Made by a program: the position numbers and the translations under genes. A stretch of DNA of 31,025 nucleotides from Lactifluus volemus (lineage: Eukaryota; Basidiomycota; Agaricomycetes; Russulales; Russulaceae), in NCBI GenBank assembly GCA_022376515.1, contig WTXI01000394.1, forward strand, positions 1-31,025. Reading direction: 5' to 3'. Positions within the stretch are counted from its first letter, which is position 1. Every line of letters starts with the position of its first letter. Below the pieces are notes generated by a model, which was given only the letters and a program-made list of their open reading frames with translations, had not been told where the DNA came from and made no database searches. Positions 19,689 through 31,025 of this stretch are shown here, one piece after another.

Positions 19689-22600
19689 ATGGTTCCGGTC
19701 TCCGATCTATCATCTGGCGATGTACTCGTCCCTCGTCAGTATCAACAAGAAATCTTTCTCAAAGCGCAGCAGAGAAATGTCATCGCCGTTCTTGACACAG
19801 GCAGTGGGAAAACTCTCATATCTGTCCTCCTTATCAAGTGGGTTTTTAGGCAGGAATCCTCCAAAAACAAAGTTATTGTCTTCCTCGTTCCGAAGGTTCC
19901 CCTGGTGGAACAACAGGGCAAATTCATTGCTCAGCATACAGCGTTACGCGTTGCGCAGGTTCATAGTGACGTTTCTGCTGGTGTCATGGACCGTGCACGA
20001 TGGTCCAACCTTTTTTCTCAATCAGACGTACTGGTCATGACGGGTAAGCCAACTTGTCTTTTGTCAGTTAGCTCTTTCTCATCCTTCTCAGGACAAATAT
20101 TCCTAAACGTACTCACACATTCGCATTGGGGCATGAACAGGGTATGTATGCGCATGTCCTACGTGTTCATTCAACGGTCTTACCCTAAATGGTATCAGGT
20201 TTCCCTTCTGATCTTTGATGAGTGCCACCACGCGCACAAGAACCATCCTTACACCACTGTCATGACAATATACCGCGCCTGTCCAGAGTCCGATCGACCG
20301 AAAGTATTCGGCATGACAGCCTGCCCGACTCGATCTTCCAACGCTCAGCAAACCTCGCTAGCAAGCTTGGAAAAGAATTTGAATTCAAAAATTGTCACCG
20401 TTCAAGAGCATTTGGACGAGTTCGCGCGCTATTCTTCGAAGCCTACCGAGGTAGATCAGTGCACTGGCGTCCTCGCGTGCAAACTCCCGTCTCAACGCCC
20501 TATTGTAGATCATCCGGAAATTCCCCCCGTCTCCGTCGGTTTATCTTGAGTATCCCATCCCCCCCATCTGGAGTCGCTTCGACTACGCTCAAGTCCCTGC
20601 AAGCATCGACATACCTTGGCAACAGTTGAACAGCCGCTATCTTTATACATTAGAAAATTTGGGCATATTTGCTGCCGAGCTGTTTCTCTACTCTGACCTC
20701 CAGACCCGCATATCTGAGCTCGCTCAGCCTCAAGGCGTCAACGAGATGGAGTCATTGCGTGTAAGATATCTATATACTGACGTCCTCAGCGAACCTAGCA
20801 TCCCTATGGGCCATCGTATCCCCGAATTACACGATTTATGTGAGGTCTTGGACGAGTACCAACCATTCTTCGAGTATGTTCCCGACGATCAAGATGAATC
20901 CGTCCCTTGGTCTTTTCGCCTCAGCTGGTGCTCTCCAAAGGTTCAGACCCTTGTTGAGATTCTCCTGGAAAGCTACACACCCGAGTTCCATGGCATCGTG
21001 TTTGTCGCCCGCCGCCATATCGCGAGAGTGCTCTCTAGCATCCTTTCTCGTATCACGTTGTTAAAGGGTATTATCACCTGTGCAGAGTGTGTGGGTCATG
21101 GAGGCGACGAGAAAGGCATTGGAGGTGGGATGCCTACAGAGCGACAGCGCAAAATCGTCAATGATTTCCGAGATGGGAAAATTAACCTGCGTAAGTGAGT
21201 ATTCCTCGATGCTACTCGCATTCACCATTCGTAACAGTTATTGCTACGCCGGTGGCCGAAGAAGGCTTAGACTTTCCAGTAAGTCCTTGGAATTTGAGAG
21301 CTATGTCCGGAGTACAAGTGACCGAAAAATCACAGGCCTGTGACATCACTGTTCGTTTCGATGCCATGCAAGATATGGTGGGCTATGTCCAATCCCGTGG
21401 CCGCGCACGACGCGCTACTTCCACCTTTGTAGTCATGGTACAGCAAAACAAGACCTCGGAAATCGAAAGTTATCGATCTCTCTCCGAGAGAGAGCCTCAT
21501 ATCAAGAGCCTTTATCAGTCTGGAGGTTTCAAATCGTTATCAGTCTCCGAAGGCGGCAAGTCAGACGATGAAGAAGATAGTAGCGATTATGTTTATCCGA
21601 CCGATCTTGCTAAGCGGGAGCGTTTTGTCGTGCCAAGCACCGGTGCGATTTTGACGTACAACATGGCAATCGGACTTCTTGGACATCTTTGTGCTCTCAT
21701 TCCATGCGATGCGTTCACTCGCGTGCAAAAGCCGCGTTACAGTGGTGTCTTCGCCTCGACCGTGCGACTCCCCCCGACGTTGCCGTTACACCCCGAGTAC
21801 CTTGTGTATGAAGGTCCCCCCAAACACTCGAAAAAGGAAGCTAAACGAGCTGTTGCATTCAAAGCCGTCAAGGCTCTATATGCGTTGGGGGTGTTTGACG
21901 ATAACCTGCTTCCAGCACATGGCAAGGCGGAGGCCAAGATCGACAAGGACCCCGACGAGGCAGATAATGTCACACATGTGCCCGAAATTATGGACGTCGT
22001 TGTGGTGAATCCATGGAGCCTGGGATCGGAACTATGGTCACACCCGGTTAGCATGGATGGAAAACGCGTTGCCGGTGTCATAACAGGGACACAACTTCCG
22101 CCCACCGAACTTGTCTGGGAAGGCACTACGTTGATTATGGGTGGAGCCGAGCTCGTGCACTTTGACACGCATGAAGAGTATCAGAAACGCAAACTCATGC
22201 AAGAGTACACTGACCTTGGGTTGTGGTGGCGCGTTTCTGCTCGACCGCGCCCAGCGCCGCTGTCGTGTTTCTTGGTCCCTTTGGTTCCGAATAGTTGTCA
22301 ACCAGATTTTCAAGCAATGGAGCATCTTTTAACGCAGCCGTACGGCAACTCCGATTGGGTGGGCATGGATGAACGCGCGTATGATCATACTCTGGTCATG
22401 AATAACATGCAGCATGGTCGTCCGTTTCTCCTCCAAAAAATTCGGTTTGACCTGACTCCATTGTCGGAGCCATCGGCGGGTAGTCGCGAGACTGGCTTTC
22501 AGACATACTGGCAGCACTACCAATGGCTTCTAAGGAAGAGAAAGGGTTGCACTATCGAGGTACCAACGGATGGCCCACTCGTTGAAGTTGTTCTCATGCC

Positions 22601-24413
22601 GAGACAAACCTCCAGGGCATACCAGCTCTTGCCCCGGGATACGTCTGTGGACGTGGACATGGCTCCAGGTGACGATGCAAGACCGTTCCTTTTCCCGATG
22701 GCCTCAACCTCTATATTCTCTATGTCAGAGGAGATGTTCTCCCTCTTTGCCTTGTTTCCTCGCCTCCTACACCGTGTCCAAGATATATGGCGCGCTCGCA
22801 GTGCTCGCATAGGCCTTGACCTACCTCCGATTCTCGACGACCATCTCATCGAAGCAACGACACTGCCTGCAGCTGCAGCATGTTTCAACAATCAGCGCCT
22901 CGAGACGCTTGGCGACTCGGTACTGAAGCTCTGCACGTCTGTGCATCTGTACAACAAGTTCCCGCATTACCATGAAGGTCAACTCGACAACCTACGCCAA
23001 CGGTCTATTTCGAACCGTACGCTCATGTTTCGAGCAAAAACTATCGGCCTGGAGCATTACCTGAGCGTGGAGGGTCAGAATGTTAAGACGTGGCCCACCG
23101 TAGTCGCGGATGACAGCCCAAGTCGGCAAGACTGGGCACGTAGTGACAGATCTGTAAAGCGACGCATAGCACGGAGAAGTCTGCAGGACTGCATGGAAGC
23201 AATTATCGGCGCAGGTTACTTGTCTGGAGGTATTCCGATGGCTCTGCAGGTAGGCGCTGCGATCGGGTTGAACTTCGGTGGTCCTGTGCCGTGGCATTTG
23301 CGATACCCTCCTTCATCAAATGTCCAACCTGCCGGTGTTGGGTATGCGAAGCTGCAAGACGCGCTCGGGTACGACTTCCAACACGCCGAATTGCTGCAGG
23401 AGGCCTTGACACACCCATCATTTTGGTCCGGTGGCAAATCTTATCAGAGGCTCGAGTTCCTCGGGGATGGTACGGCTCTCATAGTTGCTATGACCGGGCT
23501 AACGTTTGCGTCAAAGCTGTCGTTGACACTGTCGTCATGACCTACCTTTTCAAGAAGTTTCCCCACGCGAACTCCGGGCAGCTCAGTTCGTTGCGCGCGC
23601 GCGCTGTCTGCGGGCCTGTCCTGGCCTTCATAGCAGTCCGTGTGTTAAATTTACACGAGTTCCTATGGGCAGACAACCCAGAACTTACCGCCGCCGTTGA
23701 GAAGTACATACCCACCTTGGAAGCGACGTCCAGCCGTGCTATCGTCCTGCAGAGCTGGGCACACGATCCCCCCAAAATAATTAGCGATATCTTTGAAAGC
23801 GTTGTTGCAGCCATCCTCATCGATTCGGGCTACAACGTTGAAAAGACAGTGTGCATTGTAGAAGCTGCCATGCAATGTGTTTTAGAGATCCTGTCCCCTG
23901 ATCTGCCTCCAGAGCCGATATCCGCGTTCTTTTTGTGGGCCGCAAAATCGGGCTGCAAACGGATTCTTCTTAGGTATGTGCTTGGTGTCGTTCACGTTTT
24001 GACCTGGGTTTTCACATGAACCGTCCAGTAAATCAAGCAGTCGTCCTGAATCCAAACAGAACGATACCGTTTGCGTTGTCGTTCATGACACCATTGTCGT
24101 TGGCCCTGTGACGGCATCTAGCTTGCCCGTGGCGCGCGCTTTCGCATCAGAGCGTGCGCGGGTGATCCTTCAAGCGGAAGACTCGGATAAAGCACTAGTT
24201 AGAATATGCGATTGCAAGGAGCAAGTGGTCGATACCTCCCAAGCGGAACCTACTCCTCATGATACCATTGACGATGCAACCGAGACTGGTTTCGCGGCTG
24301 CAGCACAAATGGAGCTAGAGAAGTTCAGTGATCCCCAGCAGGAGAGACAGGAAGAGGACATAGATGGTGAGGAGTCACGGACGCATGACGAATTAGAAAC
24401 GACTGGGGCGTGA
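19689..24413 (+). CDS. Dicer-like ribonuclease III
   Basis: Exons 19689-20043, 20092-20141, 20199-20450, 20551-21190, 21238-21278, 21336-23469, 23517-23973 and 24029-24413 join in phase to 1437 aa. An in-frame ATG at 19653 would add 12 residues, but 19689 has the better context. The helicase has the Q-type PRQYQ lead, VLDTGSGKT (Walker A, 35-42), LLIFDECHHAH (DECH, 142-145), GMTACP, ATPVAEEGLDFP and QSRGRARR (about 465-472). Next is a Dicer-dimerisation (DUF283) region with STGAILTYNMAIGLLG near 545. RNase IIIa has RLETLGDS (E969, D973) and D1064xxE1067; RNase IIIb has RLEFLGD (D1157) and D1248xxE1251. Both catalytic acidic sets are intact. A degenerate dsRNA-binding-like stretch (SSLPVARAFASERARVIL) and a Glu-rich tail end it. 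No PAZ domain is evident. It cuts dsRNA into small RNAs for silencing. Confidence 0.93.
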
Positions 24414-25081
24414 AGTGTATATCTTGTCAAAAATTAGAAGATTCTCCGATGTTCTGAAAGAGTTGAAGGTTCACACTAGATTTTTAGACCTTTTTTTTTT
24501 TTTGGCTCTCCAGCTTATCTACTCTACTGTATGTTCGAAGCATCACCTCGTTACTCTATAACGGCTTCATAATCCCAGGCGAGGGTGATGACGAATTCAG
24601 CGTTACGTTATGTTATCTCCGCACGTTTGAGGGGTTCGCAACGTGTGCGGGTCCAATCCAAATACAGATATGTTCCGACCGGGTAATCGGTTAGGTTTCT
24701 CCCGATGCGTATGTATGATGCTACTGATAAGCACCTTTGAAAGGCTCTGCCCCAAAACGGATATGATCCAGCCGTGTAATTTGCGCGAGTTTATCATCTG
24801 GCTGTTGTGCTGCTGACCCAGTGTCCAATCAGTTGTTTTGTGGCGTTATCGCCAACTTTCGTGGTCTCTGACCTCAAGACCAGTTGGCCTCAACCCCGGC
24901 GCGATGTCATTGATAGTCTTACGGCCAAAAAGCTTTCTTGGGGTTAAATAGAACGCAAGCCGATGGTATCCGCAGACTTGGGAAAAAGGGGCCCTGAAAG
25001 GGGTTCTGCAGCTATCCCGTCGTGCGCCCGTGCCTCATCTTATTCTCCGTCCTCTCATTTGAACGTATTATCGCGGATTCC
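24414..25081. promoter_or_regulatory. Intergenic region and putative amine oxidase promoter
   Basis: No gene is seen. A T-run at 24489-24501 lies just past the Dicer stop. CCAATCAG near 24823 is a CCAAT-type element and TTAAATAG near 24943 is a weak TATA-like element, about 140 nt before the amine oxidase ATG at 25082. Four HGATAR (GATA factor) sites occur on either strand near 24512, 24611, 24725 and 24786. Two imperfect direct copies of a GATATGNTCC...GTGTAAT-like segment lie near 24668 and 24759. Confidence 0.35.
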
Positions 25082-27165
25082 ATGCCCTTTGCTTCACCTT
25101 CCTTCACTACATTTTACAATTTACTCCTCGTAGTTGTACGGATCTTAGGACTGTCTACCCCCGTTGGTCTTGGACTGGTTAACCCTCAGGCTGGGTTCAC
25201 CTCAGGCATTGCTGTTCCCACGGATCAGAGTCATGCGACTAGCGTCAACGACTTCCAGGTCCTTATCCTCGGAGGTGGTGTGGCTGGTGCCATGGCTGCT
25301 GAGACCCTCCATCGCAGAGGTATAAACAATTTCAAGGTCATTGAAGCACGCAGCTCGCTGGGTGGACGCATGAAAAGCTTTTCGTTTGGCGCTCCGGGTA
25401 GAGAGTATATCTTGGAGTTAGGCGCGGACTGGATACACGGCACGCAGACGAACAACGGCCCATCGAATCCCATATACGACTTGGCTCGGAAACACAATCT
25501 ATCTACTCAACCAAATCACTACCGTGGCAGCATGAGTACGTCCCCTATCTCAGATGCGGTTATCACTGACGCTTGTTGGCTTTCAGCGACCTACGATCAC
25601 ACCGGGGCCGTTGACTATATGCAGACGTTCAACGCCGCAGTCGAGAATTTTGCTGCTATGACTGTAGGTGGAGGTACGTCCATGATTCCTCTCTTTTGCC
25701 TGTGGCTTCATCTGAACCGATCGTTTTCTAGGTGAACGGATCCTCAGGGGTTTAGTAGATACAACGACTCGCAGCGGCTACGCTCTTCTTGGTGCCAAAC
25801 CTAGAACTCCTCACGAGACAGCTTCTGAGTATTATCAATTTGATTGGGAATATGCTCAGACGCCAGAGCAAAGCTCTTGGGTCGCGTCCTCTTGGGTAAC
25901 GTACCAGTTCTTTACCGCCAGTCGCGTTTGCTGTTCCGAAGAGTGATGATGCAAAGTCCTACTCGGAGCCAGATCGTCTTGGTTTGTCGCCACACTGCTA
26001 CTTATCATGAATATTCCAGGCGAACAACTTTACCTTTAATGGAGATCAAGGGGGCTTTTCCACTGAGAACCTCTTGACGACTGATCAACGCGGATTCGCG
26101 AGCATCATTCAGTCCGAAGTCGCTGTTTTTCTTTCCGACGAGCAGGTCCTGCTGAATGCCGTCGTTAAGACCATCAACTACTCTAATGATAGAGTATCGG
26201 TGAGCCTCTCGGATGGGTCCAGCTTGAGTGCGGACTATGCCCTCGTTACGTTCAGTCTCGGCGTTCTGCAGCATGATGATGTTATCTTCGAGCCTCCTTT
26301 ACCCAAATGGAAGTCAGAAGCCATACATGGTATGGCAATGGTTAGCGCACTAACTCGCAGCGATGACCCCTCGTCTTATAATTACGCACAGGGAATATAC
26401 ACGAAGATATATTTGCAATTCCCGGAGAAGTTCTGGTTTGATACAGAGGTGCCTGGTTTTCATGTTGGTCAGTTTGACCTTCTGACATAAGGACATCAGT
26501 TCGCTCTGTATGCTCACCGCGAACGGGGCTGGTACCCTGTTTGGCAGAGTCTTGATATGGATGGTTTCTTCCCAGGTTCCGGAATCCTATTTGTGACCGT
26601 CACCGTAAGCTTGGCGGGCACTTGACCACTTCGGCCGGAACTCGAGTGCTGACGATTTTTCCAAGGGTGATTTCTCGAGCCGGGTCGAGTCTTTGAGCGA
26701 TGAAGTCGTGAAAGAAGAAGTCTTGGCCGTCCTTCGGTCGATGTACCCTAACACAACGATTCCCGAACCCGACGCATTCTACTTTCCCAGATGGCAGAGC
26801 GATCCCCTCTATCGGGGAAGCTATAGCAACTGGCCATCAAGTTTTCTGAAGAGCCATCACACGAACTTGAGGGCCACTGTTGATCAGAGGCTCTGGTTCG
26901 GCGGCGAAGCCACGAGTTTGAAATACTTTGGTAGGTCCCGGATCGCCCGACCCTGCATCTGGTTCCTCCGCTCCTCGGCCTTGTACCACTGACTGGTGCG
27001 GCGCGAAATGCGTTCCGCTTAGGTTACTTGCATGGTGCATACTATGAGGGGCAGAGAATGGCGGAAGAGATCGCTCACTGTATCGAGGCTGACGGCTGTG
27101 CTGGTCTTCCCCACGTCGAGGAGATCCCGTGCTCTCACCCGTATATCGCGTCAGATTTCATTTAG
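25082..27165 (+). CDS. FAD-dependent amine/polyamine oxidase, secreted or membrane-anchored
   Basis: Exons 25082-25535, 25587-25673, 25732-25895, 26020-26340, 26392-26448, 26500-26604, 26666-26930 and 27023-27165 join in phase to 531 aa. I use the ATG at 25082; the frame upstream begins at GTG. Residues 11-34 are strongly hydrophobic (signal peptide or anchor). The Rossmann motif is VLILGGGVAGAMAAETL (GGGVAG at 64-69), followed by the acidic VIEARSSLGGRM and ELGADWIHG. Other family marks are ANNFTFNGDQGGFS, DYALVTFSLGVLQHD, KFWFDTEFALYAHRERG, FYFPRWQSDPLYRGSYSNWP and LWFGGEATS near the FAD site. It would oxidise polyamines or related amines, releasing peroxide and an aldehyde. The third intron is 124 nt, longer than the rest. 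GATA-like sites lie upstream. Confidence 0.9.
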
Positions 27166-27397
27166 CATATCATATCGTAACATGCATCATTTCATTTTCC
27201 TTCCATCCAGAACCCCTTGTAATTAGATATTTACATATGTGCCATGTTCAATTCCTCGTTTTATGCCTTCCACTATACCAAGATAACGGACACGAAGCGC
27301 TGTTTGACATGGCCAACAAAGGCAAATGTACAAACAGGCCCAAACGACCGTATCTGACGTGTTCAAGGCTCTCTGAGTTAAATATTTCGTAGAAAGG
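27166..27397. other. Intergenic region between oxidase and AhpD-like genes
   Basis: The 232 nt are AT-richer than the flanking genes and hold only short chance frames. They presumably contain the oxidase 3' end and the promoter of the next gene in the same direction. Confidence 0.4.
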
Positions 27398-28359
27398 ATG
27401 GCAGATGCAGCCTCTGATACGGATCTCCAACACCTCAAGTCGTTGTATCCCTACGGAGAAGTCTCCGCTTCGGCTGATGGTAACATACGGAATTCTTATC
27501 GGGCGTTCTTAGCACTCATCGTTGCCTCTAGTCCTTCAAAACCCGTGGTATATTGTGACAGTAGTCAGTTACATGGCTGGAAATATGCCAGAGGCTGTCC
27601 CTATCCTGTTCAATTATGTCTTGCGAGAACTTGAGCACGCACATCAAGAATTCGAAGTACCGCAACATGAAGCACACGGAGAAAGGCTGCTCCTGGCTCG
27701 GAAGTTTCGGGATGCCATCTTCAAGGGCGGAATGACAGGGGGATACTCCAAAGGTATGTAGCCTGGCATCTTGGACAGATTGGCGCAGTATTGAACTTTT
27801 AGCAGGCAATAAATGCCCTAGTCTCTCTGCTCCGAGGTTACCCCTGAGGAACTACGTGATACCCGAACGACAGAGGTGAGTGACATATCAAATAGACTAC
27901 GGGTTGAGTCACCGGGTTACGCAGAGAAACAGCAATATCGTTACCCGAGGTCGAACGTCGCGGTCAAGATTTTTTTCGAATTTTCTATGGAGAGACTGCA
28001 GAAAACGTGCAGAGTTTGTTGGACAAGATATACCCTGATATGGGTACGCAGACTATGCTTTTTGATCTTGTCATACGAGTTCTAGAATAGCCCGCTGCAC
28101 AGGGTGGTTCAGCAACACGATTGCCTATGGCTCTGTCTACGGATATACCGGCATACTAAACCGATTGGAGACATCATTCGTCTTGGTCGGCGCGCTTATC
28201 GCTGTGGACACTCCCCGCCAGATTGTCTGGCATCTCGATAATGCGCGTCGAGGAGGTGCATCACTTGAACAGGCTCGTGCAGCCAGGCAGATAGCTATAG
28301 AGGCATGTCAAAGTATAGGAGTGAAGTGGAGAAACAGCGTTCCGGAGGTGGAGGAGTAA
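27398..28359 (+). CDS. AhpD-like / carboxymuconolactone decarboxylase family protein with shifted central segment
   Basis: Exons 27398-27479, 27532-27753, 27806-27875, 27925-28043 and 28103-28359 join in phase to 249 aa. Family marks are NPWYIVTVVSYMAGNMPEAV, LLLARKFRDAIFKGGMTGGY, FYGETAENVQSLLDKIYPDM and GWFSNTIAYGSVYG. LETSFVLVGALIAVDTPRQI and a helical WHLDNARRGGAS close the pattern. Fungal members lack a sure function; bacterial relatives are peroxidase-related or decarboxylases. In exon 3 the conserved residues lie in the other two frames: AINALVSL in one and VTPEELRDTRTTE in the next. The phase-consistent frame reads an unrelated but stop-free 23-residue segment. Either small indels scrambled this piece, or the sequence has base-count errors. 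The start ATG at 27398 precedes DLQHLKSLYP, as in relatives. Confidence 0.72.
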
Positions 28360-28420
28360 CTAATTCGAACGGGTGAATGTATATATTAAGAGTAAATAGG
28401 AAAAATGTGCTACCAATGAT

Positions 28421-31025
28421 GTCCAAAACTCGGGTTGGTACCGCGGGTGGGCGCGGATTGGCTAGTCGAATACGGCAAATGCCGTGCGGTGGGTTGTACC
28501 AAAGAGTCAAAGTCAGTCGTTGGCACTCCTCAGCTCGACTGAACCCTCCTCCTCCTTCTGTGGGTTACCACGACCTATACAAACTACTCGGAATGACGGA
28601 TTCCTCCAGTATCGATAACGATCTGGTGTCCCTGGCACCCACAGCTGCTTCAATTCTTGGAATTAAAGGTAGCTTACGGTTCCGACTCCATGGCTCCAGC
28701 CAGAAAGCGCATGTCGTCCTTCGACGTGTCGAACCAGAAAGCGATTCGGAGGGTGAAGGGGAAACAAAAGGCGTGGCTCAATTCAGCTTATTTGCCTACA
28801 AACGGATCGAGGTCAAGCCTGGGAAGGAGATTCTCCTCACCGTTGCCGATGGCCCATTCAAGGACCGTGCTATCATATTCGAAGGCGATGAGCTGGAGCC
28901 TTCTTCTCTCTCGGATGTTGAAGAAGAGACCCAGATTGCAGAAGACGACGACAATCCTGTGCCCACAGATTACTCTCTACCCCTCAAGATGAGAAAACCA
29001 TGGGCAAAACGTTTAGAAGTATCCGGTGCATTGAGTACGTGCGATACTCCGTCATTGTCCTTCTTACAGCACTCACCTGCTCTCCAAGCACCCGCATCGC
29101 TTCTAAGGTACCCGACAGTCCATTGGAGTTCAAACAGATCCAGTCAAACTTACAGGGAATGCACCCTCTCTGCTCCCAGCCCCTCCTGCGCATGGCCAGG
29201 TCTCGCAGACGGTCTCTCCCAGAGTCCCAGGCGTATCCAAGTCTGTTCCTTCTATGCCCCTCCACGTCCCAGTTTCCGCCGCTTCTGTATCTGACATTAA
29301 ACCCAACGTTACGGTGCCACATCCCACTCGAGTCACGCAGCCCAAGGTGGCAGCTGTGTCCCTCCGGCGGCATCGCGACCATATCCCATTACCGATAAAG
29401 ATAGACTCGACCACGGACAGTTCAATACCACCTTCTACCGGCAATACGCTTCCAATTCCATCCACACCTGAAAAACGTGAGGATACAACAGCGGACGTAT
29501 GTGCTAACCTAGAGAAGTCGTTGATGCAACCACTAATGGGGAAAACAGATTTCTGTCGACGCCCATATCAATGGCCAACCGGAACGCTGGAGTCCTTCCG
29601 TTCTAGTGCCCACTATCCTCTCCACCACCGTAAGACCAGTCGATGAGACTTCTGAATCTGCAAGTTCGAGTAGCGACACGGAGGATAGAGATCCTCCTGT
29701 ACTTGCACCAGAAAGACCGTGGAGTCCTTCTGTACCTGCGGCCTTATCAACACGACCTCCTCGCAGACATAATATCAGGAACCGCAGGACAGAGCAAGCG
29801 GATACTGCCAATGGCACTACCCATCGTCAGCCAAGTCTATCCACACAACTCCGCCATAAGCCGAGCTCTCCCACCCATGCCTCACCAACTCCTCTTTCTC
29901 CTTCAAAGACTGGGCCTCCACAAGTCCAAAGTCGAATGTCACGAGCCCATTCGTCTCTGGCGGTTTCGTAACAGGCTTCGCTGGTCGGCCTTTCTCTCCA
30001 CCGATATCTGATGAAGACCGCAACAAGGTACATTATCAACATACGTTCATATGATAAATGGTTCAATTGACATCATTACTCACTCGTGTAGTTAATCCCC
30101 TACCCGCGAAGATTTCGTCTTCCTCCTCCGCTATACCACAGCTCGCACGGCCCGATACTGTTTTGCCTCCTTCACGCCCTTTTGCGGAAGTAACTCCGTT
30201 GTCATCATCCCCAATGCACGCACCTTCACCAAGACTCAGGAGAGAACATTCACCATCTCGGTTGTCCCCCGTCAGTTCACGAGGTTCGTTCAGCCACGGC
30301 GCTCGCGAAAGTAGTGTTACGAGTGTCCCTTCTCACCCTTCATCACCAAACCTGTCTGTAAGAAGACCATCAGGACCTTCCTGGCCGCCCTTTCGACCAC
30401 TGGCAAGCCTAGGTGACGGCCCCACAGAATTTGATCCGCCCTTCCGCGCGGACGACCGGAGTTTGGCGAGCAACCCCAGCCGCCACCCTTCCGACCCATT
30501 TCGGGACCCAGTGCAACCCGAGGTTTTACGCCTCCTCACGCGCCCATGCATGGACGGCCGGCGGCAATGTCCAGTTCGAACACTATACCTATTGCTCCAC
30601 GCCATTCCTCGGTTGTTCTCCCGCCAGCCCAGGGAAGACCGTCCTCACCTGCTGCTCAATCCCTCCGTAACTCTCAGTCACTCGGGCCACTGACGATACC
30701 ATCGCAGCCACCACGGAAGCCGTCTCATGGAATGATATTAGAGAGTGGCCATCCGCCTCGACAGCCGCGATCGGAGGCCGCGATGCAATCAATGGCACCG
30801 GCTTCCTTGGGACGAATCATGACCCCCAGATCGTACTCTCAATATCATCGCAATCGTGAGTGATTTTGACGGATTGCAGCTACCGCTCTTGTAATCCTAG
30901 TTTGACCTGCGAATCTAACATGCTCATTTAGAGAGGCACCCTCACGCACCACGCTCGCCCGCTGATGGCCGTGGGCGGGGCATTTCCATAGCCGCGGGAG
31001 CTAAACGTAAGGCATCCCCCCCTCG
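28421..31025 (+). CDS. Long Ser/Pro-rich disordered protein, truncated at window end
   Basis: The first exon is open from before 28421 to about 29010. Its start is either 28421/28424 or the ATG at 28593 (MTDSSSIDNDLVSLAPT). Its core reads IKGSLRFRLHGSSQKAH, then FSLFAYKRIEVKPGKEILLT and FKDRAIIFEGDELEP, with an acidic patch after it. Downstream, Pro/Ser/Thr-rich frames follow one another. Confident introns are 29497-29548 (GTATGT...AACAG, phase 0) and 30856-30931 (GTGAGT...TTTAG, phase 1). Other junctions, near 29020-29160, 29920-30090 and 30358-30450, could not be fixed. The last visible piece has a basic patch, GAKRKASPP, and is still open at 31025. No named domain was recognised; a nuclear regulatory protein is a guess from composition. 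Confidence 0.55.

Noticed and set aside
20768..20796. 29-nt GTAAGA...CTCAG segment in the Dicer helicase as an intron
   Set aside because: It is shorter than any sure intron here, and the frame reads through sensibly without splicing.
24665..24783. Imperfect 22-nt direct repeat in the intergenic region
   Set aside because: Only 17 of 22 positions match, which is too weak to call a repeat element.
1..31025. CRISPR arrays, tRNA or rRNA genes, insertion sequences
   Set aside because: No spaced direct repeats, cloverleaf-compatible box pairs, rRNA-like stretches or transposase motifs were seen. The region is eukaryotic nuclear DNA.

Overview
The window looks like nuclear DNA of a basidiomycete fungus, most likely an Agaricomycete. 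Nearly all genes are split by short GT-AG introns, mostly 45-60 nt. Several families are typical of mushroom-forming fungi: a DUF6535 membrane protein, a TKL-type kinase with an MLKL-like N-terminal bundle, a P-loop NTPase with an SSGMGKS Walker A, and a full-length Dicer. Conserved eukaryotic housekeeping genes (eRF1, the RNase P/MRP subunit Pop7, the phosducin-like protein Plp2) fix the reading of the region. All exon models below were joined by eye from splice signals, reading phase and family knowledge; no search was run.

Layout. 1-353: window edge with a long hairpin. 354-2325 (-): DUF6535 protein. 2663-3203 (+): TATA box and a candidate small secreted protein. 3421-4872 (-): conserved basidiomycete protein, probably mitochondrial. 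5050-5666 (-): six-exon MIF/tautomerase. 5921-6545 (-): POP7, divergent from eRF1 at 6724-8318 (+). 8319-9526: no gene seen. 9527-13177 (+): a 19-exon model joining an unknown N-terminal domain, an MLKL-like four-helix region and a kinase fold with a degraded ATP site. 13841-14114 (+): possible terminal exons. 14137-17192 (-): P-loop NTPase, convergent with the kinase gene. 17348-17662 and 17659-18429 (+): an uncertain small gene and a basidiomycete protein of unknown function. 18581-19514 (-): PLP2, divergent from Dicer at 19689-24413 (+). 25082-27165 (+): secreted or membrane-anchored FAD amine/polyamine oxidase. 27398-28359 (+): AhpD/carboxymuconolactone-decarboxylase-like gene whose middle reads in shifted frames. 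28421-31025 (+, runs off the window): long Ser/Pro-rich disordered protein.

How the genes relate. Two compact head-to-head pairs (POP7/eRF1 and PLP2/Dicer) probably share promoters. eRF1, Pop7 and Plp2 serve translation termination, tRNA/rRNA maturation and chaperonin-assisted folding; Dicer serves RNA silencing. The kinase-like/MLKL gene and the facing P-loop NTPase form the most accessory-looking stretch. Their domains recall cell-death or self/non-self signalling proteins, but a functional link is only a hypothesis.
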